Source: Apodospora peruviana (lineage: Eukaryota > Ascomycota > Sordariomycetes > Sordariales > Lasiosphaeriaceae). Taken from it: DNA of 64,000 nucleotides. Positions within the stretch are counted from its first letter, which is position 1; each line of letters starts with the position of its first letter. The stretch spans positions 4,898,001 to 4,962,000 of the forward strand of contig JAUEDM010000002.1 of assembly GCA_033439685.1 (NCBI GenBank), in the 5' to 3' direction. Below the pieces are notes generated by a model. The model saw only the letters and a program-made list of their open reading frames with translations. It was not told where the DNA came from and did no database searches. Of this stretch, positions 33,607-45,775 are shown one piece after another. A program made the translations under genes and the position numbers.

Positions 33607-34955
33607 CTACTCATCGTTGACAACGACGCCCCACTCGTGCTGCTCGTTGCCGTACATGATATCCTTCATCCATCCCTTGATCTTGGCCGTGTAGTTGCCC
33701 GACTCGCCGGTCTTGCCCATGGGGATCTGCACATCCACGCCGCGGTGGTGGATGAGCGAGATGGGGCAGATGAAGTACTAAGCCATCGTCAGTTTCTCTC
33801 GTCGTCTCAAAAGTAAACATGGGAAGTCAGAAAACAACATACAGCAGTACCAGCGGCAAACGCCTCGACGATCCGGCCCTCCTTGGACGCCTCGAGAACC
33901 TCGTCGATCGTATACTTCCTTTCAACAACATCTAATTCGCCAGCGAGCCTCACCTTGGCCAGCTCGACGACGCTGCGCCGCGTGACGCCGTCCAAGATTA
34001 GTCTGTCGTCCAGCGGCGCGGTAACAAGCTGCAGCTTCCCGCCCTCGCTGTCCTTGGCGCGCCACAACATGAAAAAATTGCTCGCCCCGGCCTCGGTACA
34101 GTACCCCTCGGAGCCATAAAGCCACAGAATCTGCTGAAACCCGCGCGCTTTCGCTTCGTTGGTCGCGAGCAGGCTGGGACCGTAGTTGGCGCCGACCTTG
34201 GCGTACCCGAACCCGCCGACCCAGGCGCGGACCATGTCCTCGGGGTTGGTGTGGAGCCGCATGCCTCCCGGCGGCGAATCCATGCGTGGCATGAAGCTGA
34301 GAGTAATAAACAGCAACGCCTCCTTGGGCGCCTGCACGCCGAGCGCCGCTTGCGTGCCGATAACGGAGGGGCGGATGTACAGGAACGAACCGGGGCGGGA
34401 CTTGGGCAGCCACTTGGCTCCATCGACGGCAACCAGTTTGGTGATGAGCTTCTCGAGCTCCGCGGTCTGGAACCCAGGCAGAGAGATGCGGAGGGTGGAC
34501 ATGAGCATGCGCTTCGCGTTGAGATTGGGGCGGAAGAGACGGAGCTTGCCGTCGAAGCCGCGGAAGGCTTTCAGGCCCTCGAAGCACTCGGTCGCGTAGT
34601 GGAGCACGGAGGCGGTGGGCATGAGCGAGAGCGGGCCATAGGGCTTGAGCTCGGGGGCGGCCCAGCCCGACGCAGCACTCCAGGAGACGGTGATCATGTG
34701 GTCGGTGCAGACCGTCTCGAAGGAGGCGCACGCGGCGGCTTCGTCTGGGACCTGGCGTGCGTTGGGATCGGCGAGGGTGACTTTGAGCTGGGAGGCGTCG
34801 AGGTCGCCGGGCTGGTGCTTGGCGATGCCGTTGGTGTGCACGCCATTGGTTTCGTTGGTCTTGCTGCTGCCGTTGGTCAACGGGGCTGATTGCTCGGCTA
34901 TTCTGTGCTCGAGACCGGCCGAGGTGAGGTCCTCGACCTGTGATGTTTGAGTCAT
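33607..34955 (-). CDS. BAT: Branched-chain amino acid aminotransferase
   Basis: Exons 33843-34955 and 33607-33777 (minus, intron 65 nt, GTATGT...CTTAG) give 427 aa. A PLP fold-type IV enzyme that interconverts leucine, isoleucine and valine with their 2-oxo acids using glutamate. Family motifs: LHYATECFEGLKAFRG at about 118-133, RPSVIGTQAALGV, GGFGYAKVGANYGPSLLA with the probable PLP lysine at K253, LWLYGSEGYCTEAGASNFF, and GVTRRSVVELA. The last exon encodes ICPISLIHHRG and ends EWGVVVNDE. The first in-frame ATG gives MTQTSQVEDL and a Thr/Asn/Gly-rich leader of about 50 residues containing several acids, not a mitochondrial presequence, so a cytosolic Bat2-like form is more likely than a matrix Bat1-like one. 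Paralogs are usual in these fungi. Confidence 0.94.
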
Positions 34956-37026
34956 CGTAGAACTTGTACGTGGGTTGTGCGTTGTGTGAGAGTGGGAGGT
35001 GAAGCGGGTGAGATAATGTACTAGCAAGTGCTAGCGTTTAGAGCCGTTGCTGAGAAAGGAATGCAACTAGTTGGTTGGTAGTTAGAGACAAAGAAAGGAC
35101 TTGTCTAATCTGTCCAAAAAGACGGGAGGAAATGTAGTGATGCAGATTCAGAGTTTATTATCATGGAGGACAAAAAGACAAGGAGAACCGGGGACCTTTA
35201 AGGTTTAATACGTAGCAGGAAACGGCAGGACAGGGGTTGGTAGGTGACTCAATTGACCAATGGAGTCGGTCCCTGGTCTAAAAGAAGGTGTAATGAATAC
35301 GCCCGGCCGAAAACTTCCTGTGGTAGAAGAACTGTACATGGGATGGAATGATCCAGATTGGTTCCAACGGGGGCTCCAAAGGTCCTGATGACGCTGCATG
35401 TGCCGGGTATGGCGTTGACCCGCAATATTCTGGGTCCTGACAGTGGGATATCAAGTTCTGCAAGTCTGTCGATAGCCGTCCACATGGGCCATGTACATGT
35501 ATACTCAAGGGCGCGAGTCGACAAGCAACATCACATTGGCAACGTGAACGGGAAGAGGAACAACGGAACACACGGCAGCCCCAAACACTGGACTTAGGCG
35601 TGGGCTTGCAAGCTGACGCGGGGGACCCTGTCCCGTTATCTTTCTTCGGAGTCGTTGACTTGCGGCGGTGAGCGGCGAAGTTCAAGTTCAACCTCATTCG
35701 AGCCCCTGACTCGTCGACACGGAGGTGGAAGCTTGAAAACTTGGGATGGAGAACGACCACGCGACTGGTGGGGCCGCTGGGATTTGCGATTGCCTCAGCT
35801 GCCGACCTCGCAAAGCTGCACGCGACCAACGTCGGTGGCCAGCATTATCAAACTGCCAAACTCTGCACTTGCGGAGCCGCTTCGCCTGTGACTGTAAAAC
35901 AAGAGAAGACGTTGTGCATTGGTTGGGATTGACTTCCGGAAGGCGGAATTAAACGTCTTGGTGCCAATTGGCCCGAAGGTAGCCGTGGATATGCGTTGCT
36001 AAGTTCGCTTCGGCTCCGACCGATGGCTTTCCGAGTGGAGAAGCCGAGTCTTCCACCGTCCGCTCTCGGGACGGCATGACCAAGGTCGTCGGGTCTATCC
36101 CGTGACCAGCCGACCGGGGCTCTGATCGATCGCCCTCCGCTAGAAAACTCGGAAAACCGGTTAGAACGTGGATCGGCGATCGCAGAAAGATTCGAAGCTT
36201 CTTCGAGGTTGCCATAAATAAAAAAGGATCGACCTCCCGTCAGGTCGCCCCTTGGTCCCCGTCGCCTTCTCTCGGCTCTGCGTGAAACGACGTCCACGTG
36301 GATTCCAAAGCGTTTGCTCTCAGCCCGACTTGCGCCGTGTTAGGCACCGGACGTTAAGTTTGGGAGAGATATACAAGTCTGGATGTCCACCGGCGCCCCG
36401 TCGTCCCAAACGAGGCCGACACGATGACGGACTTGCACGCGGCGCGACCATGGAACCATGGACCACCATCGTCCTCGCATGAACTGCTGGCACTGGCCCC
36501 CATCTTCCCCTCAGTGACCTGAGGATTTCTGAGAAGGCTCCAACGGTCTGCATATCGTTCGTGATTGGAGTGTCCCAGGTGCCGCTCTATCGGCCGCAAA
36601 CAAGCCATGCTCTCGTCGGCGACTATACTTTCAGCCTTTCAGAGCTCTGAATCAATCGTTGGGAAGAGATCGAAGTCGCATCTCGTACCTGTTTTCTCTC
36701 TGTCTTCTTTTCCTGCGGGTAAATTCCTCGTGTGATCCAGTGATGCCAGATGGCAATCGCAGAAGCATGCTACTTGCATGATGTCTCCTGCCGCCGTGAT
36801 TGGGTCACCAGACATCGCGAGAGTGGTTCGGTTGTCGCCCAACCTCGCCCGAACCCCAACCCCGATTGCCCGGCACATCATCATGTTCAGGACGTCAGCA
36901 AAACAGCTATTAATATGCCCTATACTCTTCAATGGCATAGCAGGAAAGGTAGTTTGGTGATTCCGATATTTGTCTAACCGATTTCTCTTTCTTTTCTCAT
37001 TTCCCCATCTTCCATGACTCGCAATC
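34956..37026. other. 2.1 kb divergent spacer between the aminotransferase gene and an 800-aa gene
   Basis: Promoter regions of two divergent genes. The minus-strand open frames at 35278-35829 and 36639-37163 are not recognisable and overlap other frames. The 3' 150 bases are pyrimidine-rich (CTCTTTCTTTTCTC), consistent with a 5' UTR leading to the ATG at 37027. Confidence 0.45.
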
Positions 37027-39116
37027 ATGTTGAAAGAAACAAAGGATCCGAAGGAGCCCAAGCATCGGCCTGAGGCCCTGCGCCAGCCCCAGAGAAAGGA
37101 CTCGCTGTCCTCGGTTCTCTCGTGGGCTGGCTTGCAGACGAAGCCCGGGTCACCCAGGACCACTGGAAACTCGGCGACCAGTTCTCATCTATCACCGTCG
37201 TCGCCAGGTACCGGCACCAAGTCTCGCAGACACAGCCATGGACCCGACGTCAAGAAGAAGGCACGTAATGGTTCAACTGTCGGAGGAACTCAGGACGGGG
37301 CGAGTGCTAAGACCAGACACACAAAGACCCCGGGAACGGCGGATTCAAAGGCGACGGGCGGTGCGTCCAACGGGATCTCAAAAACGGGCAAATCCAGTTC
37401 TTCTGAGAAGGTCAACAAGCAAACCCAGGATAAGCCGGAAGTGCGCACGGAGACGTCCCAGCAACAGCAAGCTTCAGAAACAAATCAAGGCAAGGCCGCG
37501 AGGTAAGCCTTCGTTATGTCAATAGTAGGGGCATATGAGCCGAGACCGATCATACTGACAGAGATCAACATAGTCTACCCGAACGACCAATGTCTCCAAA
37601 GATTACACCAAAATCAATCCTCCGAGTCTCAAGTCCGGATGGACACAGGCCGCCGCGGCGTATCGCCGCCTATTCGGCTTCGGGCCCGAGCCCTGAGCCT
37701 GGGCAGTCAAGCAGCGCGGAACAGCCTCCACTCTCACCATTGCCATCACCTCTCCCCGGCATAGCAGAAGACAATGACGCCCCAGGCTCACCGCCCACCT
37801 CCCCAATTAGTAGGCCCATGTCACCCGGCGCAACCGTCCGTTTTGCCAAGGCCACAATCCACAGGGTCGAGGTCGGCCCGGGGCGCCGCTTCATTCCGGT
37901 AAAGCGCAAGAGCAAGAGCACAATAACCTACATCTCACCTCTTGATACAGGATCGCAGAAACCCGTCCCGAAGGGTATGTTGGCCAGTCCGACCAAGCTG
38001 AGAAGACATCAGGAGAACCAAAAAGCCATGGGAAGGTACTGGATGCGAACAGAAGAGGAGGAGGCTCAGTGGAGAGCCGAAGCCGCCAGGCGAGCGGCGG
38101 AAGAAGCGGAGAGGTATCGTGCCGAGCCCGCCAGTCCGCCGGGCCCTGCGGTCCTGGCTAGTAGCTCCCCAACGCTTCAGGGGCTCTCCTGGGCGGAGAG
38201 GCTAGCCGCGCTGGAGCAGCTTCCTCCAATCGACAATCTCCCGACATTGGACAAACTCGAAACTGAGGTTATTGATAAGTTGGAAACCGAGCATTCGGAC
38301 TCAGACGAGTCGGATGCGGGAGCGCCGGCGGCAGAGAACAAGAATGAGAAGCTAGAGGACGACGACAGCAGCAGCAGCTCTGGAGGAGCAGGCATGATTG
38401 AAGCAGAGTGGCCAGAGGAAGAATTCGTGACGACGACGCCAGAAGCAAAGGAGGAGCAGGAAGGAGGACAAGCAGCGGCAGCTGGGGCACCTCTGGAGGT
38501 AAAGAACACAACGACACCAACCACACAACCACAAGCAGCAGCTAAATCGGCCATTATTTCGTCAAGCACACCAACAGCACCAGGACTAAAACCAACGCCG
38601 ATACCGATGGCGGTAAAGCCAATAATACTGTCACCAATAGTGGAGAACAAAGCACCGGAAGCAGCAAAGCCGGTCATAAAACTACCAGTGACGGTACAGA
38701 ACCCAAGCACGAACGCGGAGAAGAAGCTGCTGCTGGAAGCAAAGACACCGCCGGTGGTAACGAAACAAACAGCACCCGTTGTACAGGCTCAGCCGACGAC
38801 GGCGACGACGAAACCGGTAACGGTGGAGTCGCCATCTAAGCCGCCATTAGAGAAGAAGCCGGCAGCAGTACGAGCAGCAGGAGCGGAGGCGCAAGCCGTG
38901 AAGACAGGACAGGCGGCACCAAAGATAGCTGGTGGACTGGTGGCCGCAACGGTAGCGGGAGTGAAAGCACCGTTAATACCATCACCATTACCACCATTAC
39001 CGGGACCAGCACAAACTTCAGCAGCTTCTGGGACGGAGAAGAAACAGCAGCACGTGGCACCGGCACCGACACCAACAGTGGCTGTTGTTGTGTCTACTAC
39101 TGCACCACTACCAACA

Positions 39117-39158
<42 letters not shown>

Positions 39159-39500
39159 CCGACAGCAGTAAAAGCAACACAACAGCTATTGCTGACAACG
39201 ACGACGCCAACCACCGCACCGAGGACGACAGTAGTAGTACCGACGGCAGCAACGGTGGCCGCAGAACCGTTAAAGTCATCAGCAAAGGCGGCAACCGTGA
39301 AGGTGGTGGCAGTGGCAGTGGCAGCAGCTAAACCCGCGACCACCACAGGTGATGCTGTTGCTCCTCCGGTCGCTGTTGTTCCTGCGGCTCGTCGTCCATC
39401 GCCGACGAACCATTTACACTTATCCGGGAGAAGAGGAGGGAACAGGCGGTTGTCTGATGAGCAGCATGGAGGAAGGGGAAAATATGAGATTACGGCATGA
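37027..39500 (+). CDS. Low-complexity fungal protein with a conserved central block
   Basis: Exons 37027-37502 and 37574-39500 (intron 71 nt, GTAAGC...CATAG) give 800 aa. Function not recognised. The N-terminal 160 residues are Ser/Lys/Gly-rich with SSVLSWAGLQTKPGSP. Exon 2 starts SLPERPMSPKITPKSILRVS. The best-ordered part is about 243-340: PGATVRFAKATIHRVEVGPG, RRFIPVKRKSKSTITYISPL, then a charged helix WMRTEEEEAQWRAEAARRAA. From about 360 the protein is Ala/Thr/Pro/Lys-rich, with a 13-Ala run encoded by pure GCA. The C-terminus is HLSGRRGGNRRLSDEQHGG. The conserved block suggests a real domain of unknown role, with a disordered tail that evolves by slippage. Confidence 0.78.
39120..39158 (+). 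repeat. (GCA)13 trinucleotide repeat coding poly-alanine
   Basis: Thirteen uninterrupted GCA codons inside the 800-aa gene. Uniform codon use shows replication slippage and not selection for Ala codons in general. Likely polymorphic between strains. Confidence 0.97.
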
Positions 39501-40151
39501 AGGGATCGAAGGTTAATAAGACTGAATGTGACTGCGGTGATCTTGGAGACTTCAAGGTTGGATACCTTTGTGTTTGGGATGTATATGGATTTGGCTTTGG
39601 GAAAATGGGCTGGTTTAGAAGTATATCTACTTTGTTATTTTTCTTCTTTTCTTGCACTCTACACTCGTTTTATTTCACATGTTTTTCATATCCACATGTT
39701 TAACGAAACGAACCCAGTTAACGAGTCTCTCATTTTACTTTCTTTCTGTCTTTCATCTGTACCCGTTGTGTGGCCATTTCGATTTTCGAGGAGTTCAAGT
39801 ATGTATGGGATAGAGCATGAGTATATGAGTTGTGAAGCATTTTCTGGTTGAATGCTACGTGATATGAGTTCGTGAGTTCAAGAGCAGTCTCCATATACAG
39901 ATAGCAAAAGTCAGATCAAATTTGAATCAGCTACGCTTTTCTCTGCGCGCATGACAAACAAAACAAGCAAGCAAGTATATACTTGAGAATTGGAACAACG
40001 CATAGTCATGTGGTATCCTAAAAGACAAGCAACAAAAGCCACCCCAGATAAACAAAAAAAAAACCCCCTACCCCCCGAAAACGCCGAACAAAAAGACTTT
40101 ACTTTCCTCCCACTTTAAGTTCTCAATAGGCGGGTGTAATGTGATGATGAT
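39501..40151. other. Convergent 3' spacer (650 bp)
   Basis: AT-rich, with T-rich runs after the upstream stop and an A-run (AAAAAAAAACCCCC) near 40056-40075. Holds the two 3' UTRs; nothing else seen. Confidence 0.5.
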
Positions 40152-41629
40152 TTACATCAGCCCACCAAGCACAACCTTCCCAATATTCGCAACCTCCCCT
40201 TTCACCCCCTGCCGACTCGTCTCCTCAAACTCCTTGATCACCCCTTGTATAATAATCTTTCTGACCCTACTATCCGCCTTGGCAAACATCTCGGCCACGC
40301 CAGCCGTGCATTCCCTCGGCGTCGGCACGAGACTCAGCAGCCGCGTGTAGGTATCGATGAGCACATCGCACAACGTCGCAAAAGTCTCGAAGAAATCCGG
40401 GTCGAACGGCAGACTCGGCGTCAACAGGTGCGTGTACTCCTCACCGGGCAGTAGGTCTGTCTGCTCCGACGCGGCGAAATGCATCACGCTCGCCGGGACA
40501 TCAGCGCCACCACCACCACCACCACCACCGCCACCACCTACCCCTGTACCGCCTGTTCCGCTTGCCGTCAAGCTGATGCTGCTTACACCGCCGCCAGCAC
40601 CATTACTCTCAGTCTGCTCAAGCGGGTACCCTATCTCCGATCCTCCTCCTGGTGGGGGTCCACCGCCAGGCAAAAGACTTGTGGAGGACGACGAGACGGA
40701 GGAAACTACATTGTTGTTGGCGTTGCTGGAGCGGCGGCCTTTCGAGGACGGGGCGGTGGCGCGGCGGAACATCTGCGGGATGCGCGCACGAGACAAACTG
40801 CTCGACGAGGACCCGTTCTCAGAGTGCAGGGCCTGGAAGCTGTCGAATTCGGTGAGGAGGGTGTTGAGACTCCGAAGAAACTCGGTCGGGTTGTTGGAGT
40901 TGAGGTCGATGACAGTGGGCAGAGACAGACCGAGAAGAAGATAATTGGTCGCGCGGCGGGCGAGCTTGCGGCTGTCGAAATAGGGCATGCGCGCGAGGTC
41001 GGGCTTGTCAAACAGAAGAGTGTTGAACCAGTAGACGCGACCTTCGTGACTTTTTTGGTGGCAACGTTAATTAAAACCTTTTTTATATAAAACCAGAAAG
41101 GCGCAGCTACATACGCTTTCCGTAGGTAATCCAGCGTCGATATCCTCTTGTTGGCCGTCTCCATCATGTGCTGGTGCATCATGCTCAGCTCGCTTTGCTG
41201 ACCGACGACGACGGCCGGCGGGGCGAGCTGATGCCCGGCAGTAATCGCGGCGGAATAGCCATTTTGGACGGCGGGCGTCGGGTTTCCGGTGCGACTCAAC
41301 ATTCTGGAGAAGCTGTCGGCGGAGGCGGGCGTTTGGATGGCGTCGGTCTCGCGCGAGAGCTTAGCGGCTGCCGCGAGCGCAAAGTTGAAGTCGGACGGCA
41401 GTGGCGGCGGAGCGGAGTTCTTATCGGTGGTTGTGGCTACCTGGAGACCGGAGTAGAAGCCATTCCCTGCTCCTTTGCCGGGGGTTGACGACGTGCTTCC
41501 GCGCCGTTTCGTCCCTTCTTTGCTGGAAGATTGCGATGAGGCTGAGAAGGAGGATTTGCGGCCGAAAGATGGTCTACGTTGTTCTGCGCGGTCCTTGTCC
41601 TTGTGGAGGACATTTGGCTGCCGGGGCAT
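40152..41629 (-). CDS. Conserved fungal protein of unknown function (STLDYLRKAHEGR family)
   Basis: Exons 41115-41629 and 40152-41049 (minus, intron 65 nt) give 470 aa from ATG MPRQPNVLHK. The N-terminal 150 residues are basic and Ser-rich. Around the splice joint is the strongest conserved stretch: MMETANKRISTLDYLRKA joined to HEGRVYWFNTLLFDKPDLAR, then MPYFDSRKLARRATNYLLLG and SLPTVIDLNSNNPTEFLRSL. A Ser/Gly-rich linker with a 12-Gly run follows, then a helical C-terminal part, EEYTHLLTPSLPFDPDFFET and TPRECTAGVAEMFAKADSRV, ending GKVVLGGLM. The pattern occurs widely in ascomycetes. I faintly associate it with the yeast Rho-related protein YPL066W but cannot confirm that, so no symbol is given. 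Confidence 0.82.
40506..40541 (-). repeat. GGT/GGC trinucleotide repeat coding poly-glycine
   Basis: On the plus strand a run of ACC units interrupted by one GCC, giving 12 consecutive glycines in the linker of the 470-aa protein. Low-complexity, probably length-variable. Confidence 0.9.
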
Positions 41630-42912
41630 CCTGTGGTTTTTATTTTTTATTTTCTTTCGACGTAACCTCCCGGTAAAGCACACGTAAGTTACAAGCACCT
41701 GTCAGGGAGGGCGCACTCTGTGGTGCGTTCATTAGCGTTTAGCGCGATCCGATTCGATGACCGGCTCTGCTGTGGACGGTCAGCGCCGAGGATGATTGGG
41801 AGATCGGAATCTAGTGGGGCGTTTTGGGACTGCAGGGGGGTATTTTCGGGCGGCCAGGGGTTTGAATTAAAGACCGAGGAGGATGGAATCTGAAAAATGA
41901 AATGTTCAGACTGTTCATATCAAAACACAGGAGGATGGATGGAATGTGAACGACGCATGGCAGCGCGACTCGCGACTAATAAAGTTTCAACCATTTCCCT
42001 AACATGCTCGACGGAGAGACACAGGAACGGGCCCAAGTTGGGGCAAGAGGCCCGGGAGTCGTGAACAACAGCGCGCGGCAAAGCCGTCAGGGGTTGAGGA
42101 CATCATGCCAATTTGGGGCCATCTCCATCTCTCTCTCGTCGAGGGCATTGACAGTTGACGGCATGCGTTCCCCCATTTGGACTGTCGCAACATTCAGCCG
42201 CCAGCAACGGAGTCCCAGTTGCCGGGTCGTAGACCATGGTCAATCCGGGGAAGTCCCCAATTCGATTGGCGATTCCAGAAGCGAGGGCCGTCAGGTCATG
42301 TACTAGGGAATCGTGCTGAAACTCATTAACCTGTGGTTGTTGCCGACACCTGCACAACTTAGGACTAACCAGCATATTCCGTACTCCAAATCCCTTGGGG
42401 GATGGCAGCAACTTGGACTCGCTTGCAGTTTAACTTACAGTGACAGGGGCGGCCGGGAAGATGGCCTGGATGGCATGGTGGGGGAGGTGCACGGCAATTG
42501 GAAAGAGGGGCAAACTGTGCTTGACCAGGGGTGTACAGGGGACCACTTGACCGTTGAGCCCATGACCGACTTCGCAAGCTTGTGATCCTATCCTTTCACA
42601 CCTTATTTTCTATCTGACGCGAGAACCTTGGAGTCTCCTTTTATCGTCTCAATCTTGAATATTTCAACAAAAGTTTGATCTTGAATTTAACTTCATTTTG
42701 CCTTTTTGGGCTTGAACTTTCGGGAAATCAACACTCACCTCCTGATATTATTGACAGCAAAAGGCCACTTTTGCTATTTAACCTACCTAAGGTGCCTACC
42801 TACCATCCTTGGAGTTTACCTTAACCCACTCACAACTACGTCAACTAGTATTGTCTAGGCATAGCTTGTCAATACACAACGAGAATCGGAACAACAAAGA
42901 TACCGGAGAAAA
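41630..42912. other. 1.28 kb divergent spacer upstream of ECT1
   Basis: Holds two promoters. A TATTCCGTACTCC word is at 42375-42387 and CCTACCTAAGG...CCTACCTACC near 42782-42804. No gene supported; open frames around 42000-42400 on both strands overlap without recognisable content. Confidence 0.45.
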
Positions 42913-44410
42913 ATGAGCACGACAGAAGATCGCCCGCCTGGAGATCCAGCGCCCGAGCTCCTCGAAGGAAGACTTTGGATAGATGGATGTTTTGATTTCT
43001 TCCATCACGGTACGTGTGTTCTACTCAGTCCTCAGACTGAACACTTTTGTAACGCATGACGAAGGCCATGCCGGGGCTGTGGTACAGGCCCGCCAGCTGG
43101 GCGACGAGCTCTATGCCGGAGTCCACTCGGATGAAGCCATCCTCGAAAACAAGGGACCAACGGTCATGACCCTCAGAGAACGGTACGGACCAGCTTCACC
43201 TTTTATTTATTTCCGTGAACCCGGCTGATCTTACCACCCGTAAGACTACTCGCTACTGACGCGTGTCGATGGGTGACCAAGACGATCCCCCACGCCCCGT
43301 ACGTTACCCAACTGGACTGGATCAGCCACTTCGGCTGCAAGTACGTCGTCCACGGCGACGACATTACCTCGGACAGCAGCGGAGAGGACTGCTACCGCTT
43401 CGTCAAGGCGGCGGACCGCTTCAAGGTCGTTAAGAGGACCCCGAGCATTTCCACCACCGACCTGGTCGGGCGAATGCTGTTGTGCACTAGGGATCACTTC
43501 ATCAAGTCGCTCGAGAAGAGGCTGGCCGGAGAAGAGGGCCCCGGCACGGAGGCGGAGTGCAAGGCGACCGGCGAAGCGATGCTTGATAGAATCAAGCTCT
43601 ACGCCACGGACGAGACAGCCAAAAACCCTGGCGCTGAGGTGTGGTGCTGGTCCGCCCATGTCCAGAATACGCCCGAGGACACTGGTTCCTTCAGACAGTT
43701 ACTCGACGGCAAGAGACCAAAGCTGGGCCAGCGCGTGGTCTATGTCGATGGCGGATTTGACCTTTTTTCTAGTGGACATATTGAGTTTCTCCGCATGGTG
43801 ACACAGGCCGAGGAGGAGCTGGCGAGACAGGAGGGCTGGTACTCCCAGCAGGCAATCGACGAGCGGAAAGGGAAGGGCGAGGATTATGGTCCGGTCTTCG
43901 TCGTTGCTGGAGTTCACGATGACCACGTCATCAACAGGGAGAAGGGAGTCAACTACCCGATCATGAATATCTTTGAGCGCGGACTCTGTGTCCTCCAATG
44001 CAAGGTGAGTCCGTTGTTGAGTCCTTTCAAGCATCATCTCCGCTTTGACTGACAGCTTGCAGTACATCAATGCCGTCGTCTTCGGCGCGCCATTCACTCC
44101 CACCAAGGCGTACCTTACCTCATTTCCGTGGGGCACGCCTGACGCAGTCTACCATGGACCAACCGCCTTCATGCCGCTCACCGACGAGGTCTACAACGCT
44201 CCGAAGGAGATGGGGATCTATCGAGAAATAGGACCTCACGAGTTTGAAGACGTCAATGCTGGTACGATAGTTGACAGGATTATGAAGAACAGAGCCCTCT
44301 ACGAGGCCCGCCAGAAGGCCAAGGGCATGAAAGCGGATGTGGAGGCCGCCCACAAGCACCGCGAGATGCTGGAGGAGCAGCAGCGGAAAAAGGAGGAGGC
44401 TCTTCGATAA
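42913..44410 (+). CDS. ECT1: Ethanolamine-phosphate cytidylyltransferase
   Basis: Exons 42913-43009, 43065-43182, 43245-44004 and 44063-44410 give 440 aa. The enzyme makes CDP-ethanolamine from CTP and phosphoethanolamine, the rate-limiting step of the Kennedy route to phosphatidylethanolamine, in the cytosol or at the ER. Two cytidylyltransferase domains are visible. The first has WIDGCFDFFHHGHAGAVVQA with the HxGH nucleotide-binding motif formed across the first intron, and VKRTPSISTTDLVGRML. The second has VVYVDGGFDLFSSGHIEFLR, where the first His of HxGH is Ser, followed by GVHDDHVINREKGVNYPIMN and ERGLCVLQCKYINAVVFGAP. Loss of the first His in domain two is common in fungal Ect1, as far as I recall. 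The C-terminus is a charged helix (EMLEEQQRKKEEALR). All four splice joins keep phase. Confidence 0.95.
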
Positions 44411-45775
44411 TCGTAGGATGATACGAATGACGGGGAAACCATCAACTACCCACATACGGTAACGGGAAAAGGAGGCAAAGGTCGTTCAACAGACCTTGGA
44501 TAAGGTTCTGATAATAGGTAACATAGATAGCACATGGTATAGAGTAGACAGATAATGAGTAGAAAGTTGATGCGGAATAATCATGTTTGAGTAGCTAAAA
44601 TCGTAACTAAAACCGAGAGAAATTTGTCTTTTTGAAAGTTCATCAGATACCATAACGCATTATTTAGTCCGCATTGGCGTTTTATGCCTCAGAGCTTGAC
44701 TCTATAAAGGTTTATCATCACCTGAACTTTAGACATCCCCCAGAGCCCACGACTTGAAATTCTTCCCGAGACTTGTGGTAGAATGGACAGGATTGACTTC
44801 CTGTGAAGCCCAGAGTGTTCAGCGTCCCTCCTGCTTCCGTATCAAGGAAAGAAAAACAAGTGAATGTTTGAAGCAGCCCCCTCGCACCAAGAATAAGCCC
44901 CGTCGAGTAACTCGTAATCTCCAGAGAAAGACGAGCAATCGCATTACTGTGTGATCGTGACGAAAGACTCTCGAGCCAGTCATAACATCCCCAGTCCAGA
45001 CCGAGCAACGGCTGCCGTACCATCGACCCAAGGCACCCACCGCTGAACAAGTCAGCGCATCCACCCCAGGCAGCCAGAGCGCGGACTCATATCTTCGTCC
45101 ATGTTGGTCTCCGACCCGGGAATAGATGACTGAGAGCCCAACGAGTCGAGAATTAGGCCGACTTCGCGGTACACAGGGCCACTCCAGACAGACAAGGAAC
45201 AGACGGTCGAGATCAGCCGCAGTGCTTCTATGGCGGCGCGTTTCCGCAGCACGCTTTGTGAAAAAGCGCTTGTCCGGGGACTTTCTCCCAAAGCTTGAAA
45301 TGAAAGAAGAAAGCACGAATGCTTAGATCTCTCCGTTTGTGAGCTTCGATAGCGATTTGTTGGGCGAGGGGGTTGCTTGGAGAAGAGAAGGGAAAGAGAA
45401 GGAATTGAGGTTCGAAATTTCTTTAAATGCACGGAAACGGGGAAATTTTGAAAGTGGGGTTCTCTGCCACTCATTCACACCAGCCTCAGCTGGGCACATT
45501 ATTAGCCACACCCACGCACCGACCCACCATCGCTGGGGTGCCACTAGCGGCTTGGTGTGCAGCTCTAGGCGTCCAACGCGCGCCGTGTCGAAACTCTTTG
45601 ACGTGAAGCTTCGACCTCACTTTCTGCCGCCCTCAAAAAGTAACGATTTTTGACTGCGATTGCCAGCTCCTTCCAGCACCCGTATACGACTTCACAACCA
45701 CCAACCCGCATCGACCCATTGATCCGAAACCAGCAATACTACGGATACTGAGCGTTTTATATAACGCGCGTCAAG
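44411..45775. other. 1.36 kb spacer between ECT1 and RAE1
   Basis: ECT1 3' UTR then the RAE1 promoter. Two overlapping minus-strand frames at 44819-45474 are moderately long but have no convincing start, no exon partner and no recognised motif. I leave the stretch unassigned. Confidence 0.45.

Noticed and set aside
35278..35829. 183-codon minus-strand frame upstream of the aminotransferase
   Set aside because: Cys/Ser/Pro-rich without conserved pattern, and it lies in a divergent promoter region.
40357..41090. Long plus-strand frames opposite the 470-aa gene
   Set aside because: They are shadows of the real minus-strand gene, driven by its triplet repeat and GC-rich codons.
44819..45474. 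Two overlapping minus-strand frames of 140-165 codons
   Set aside because: They overlap each other, lack a convincing ATG-led or spliced model and show no recognisable motif.
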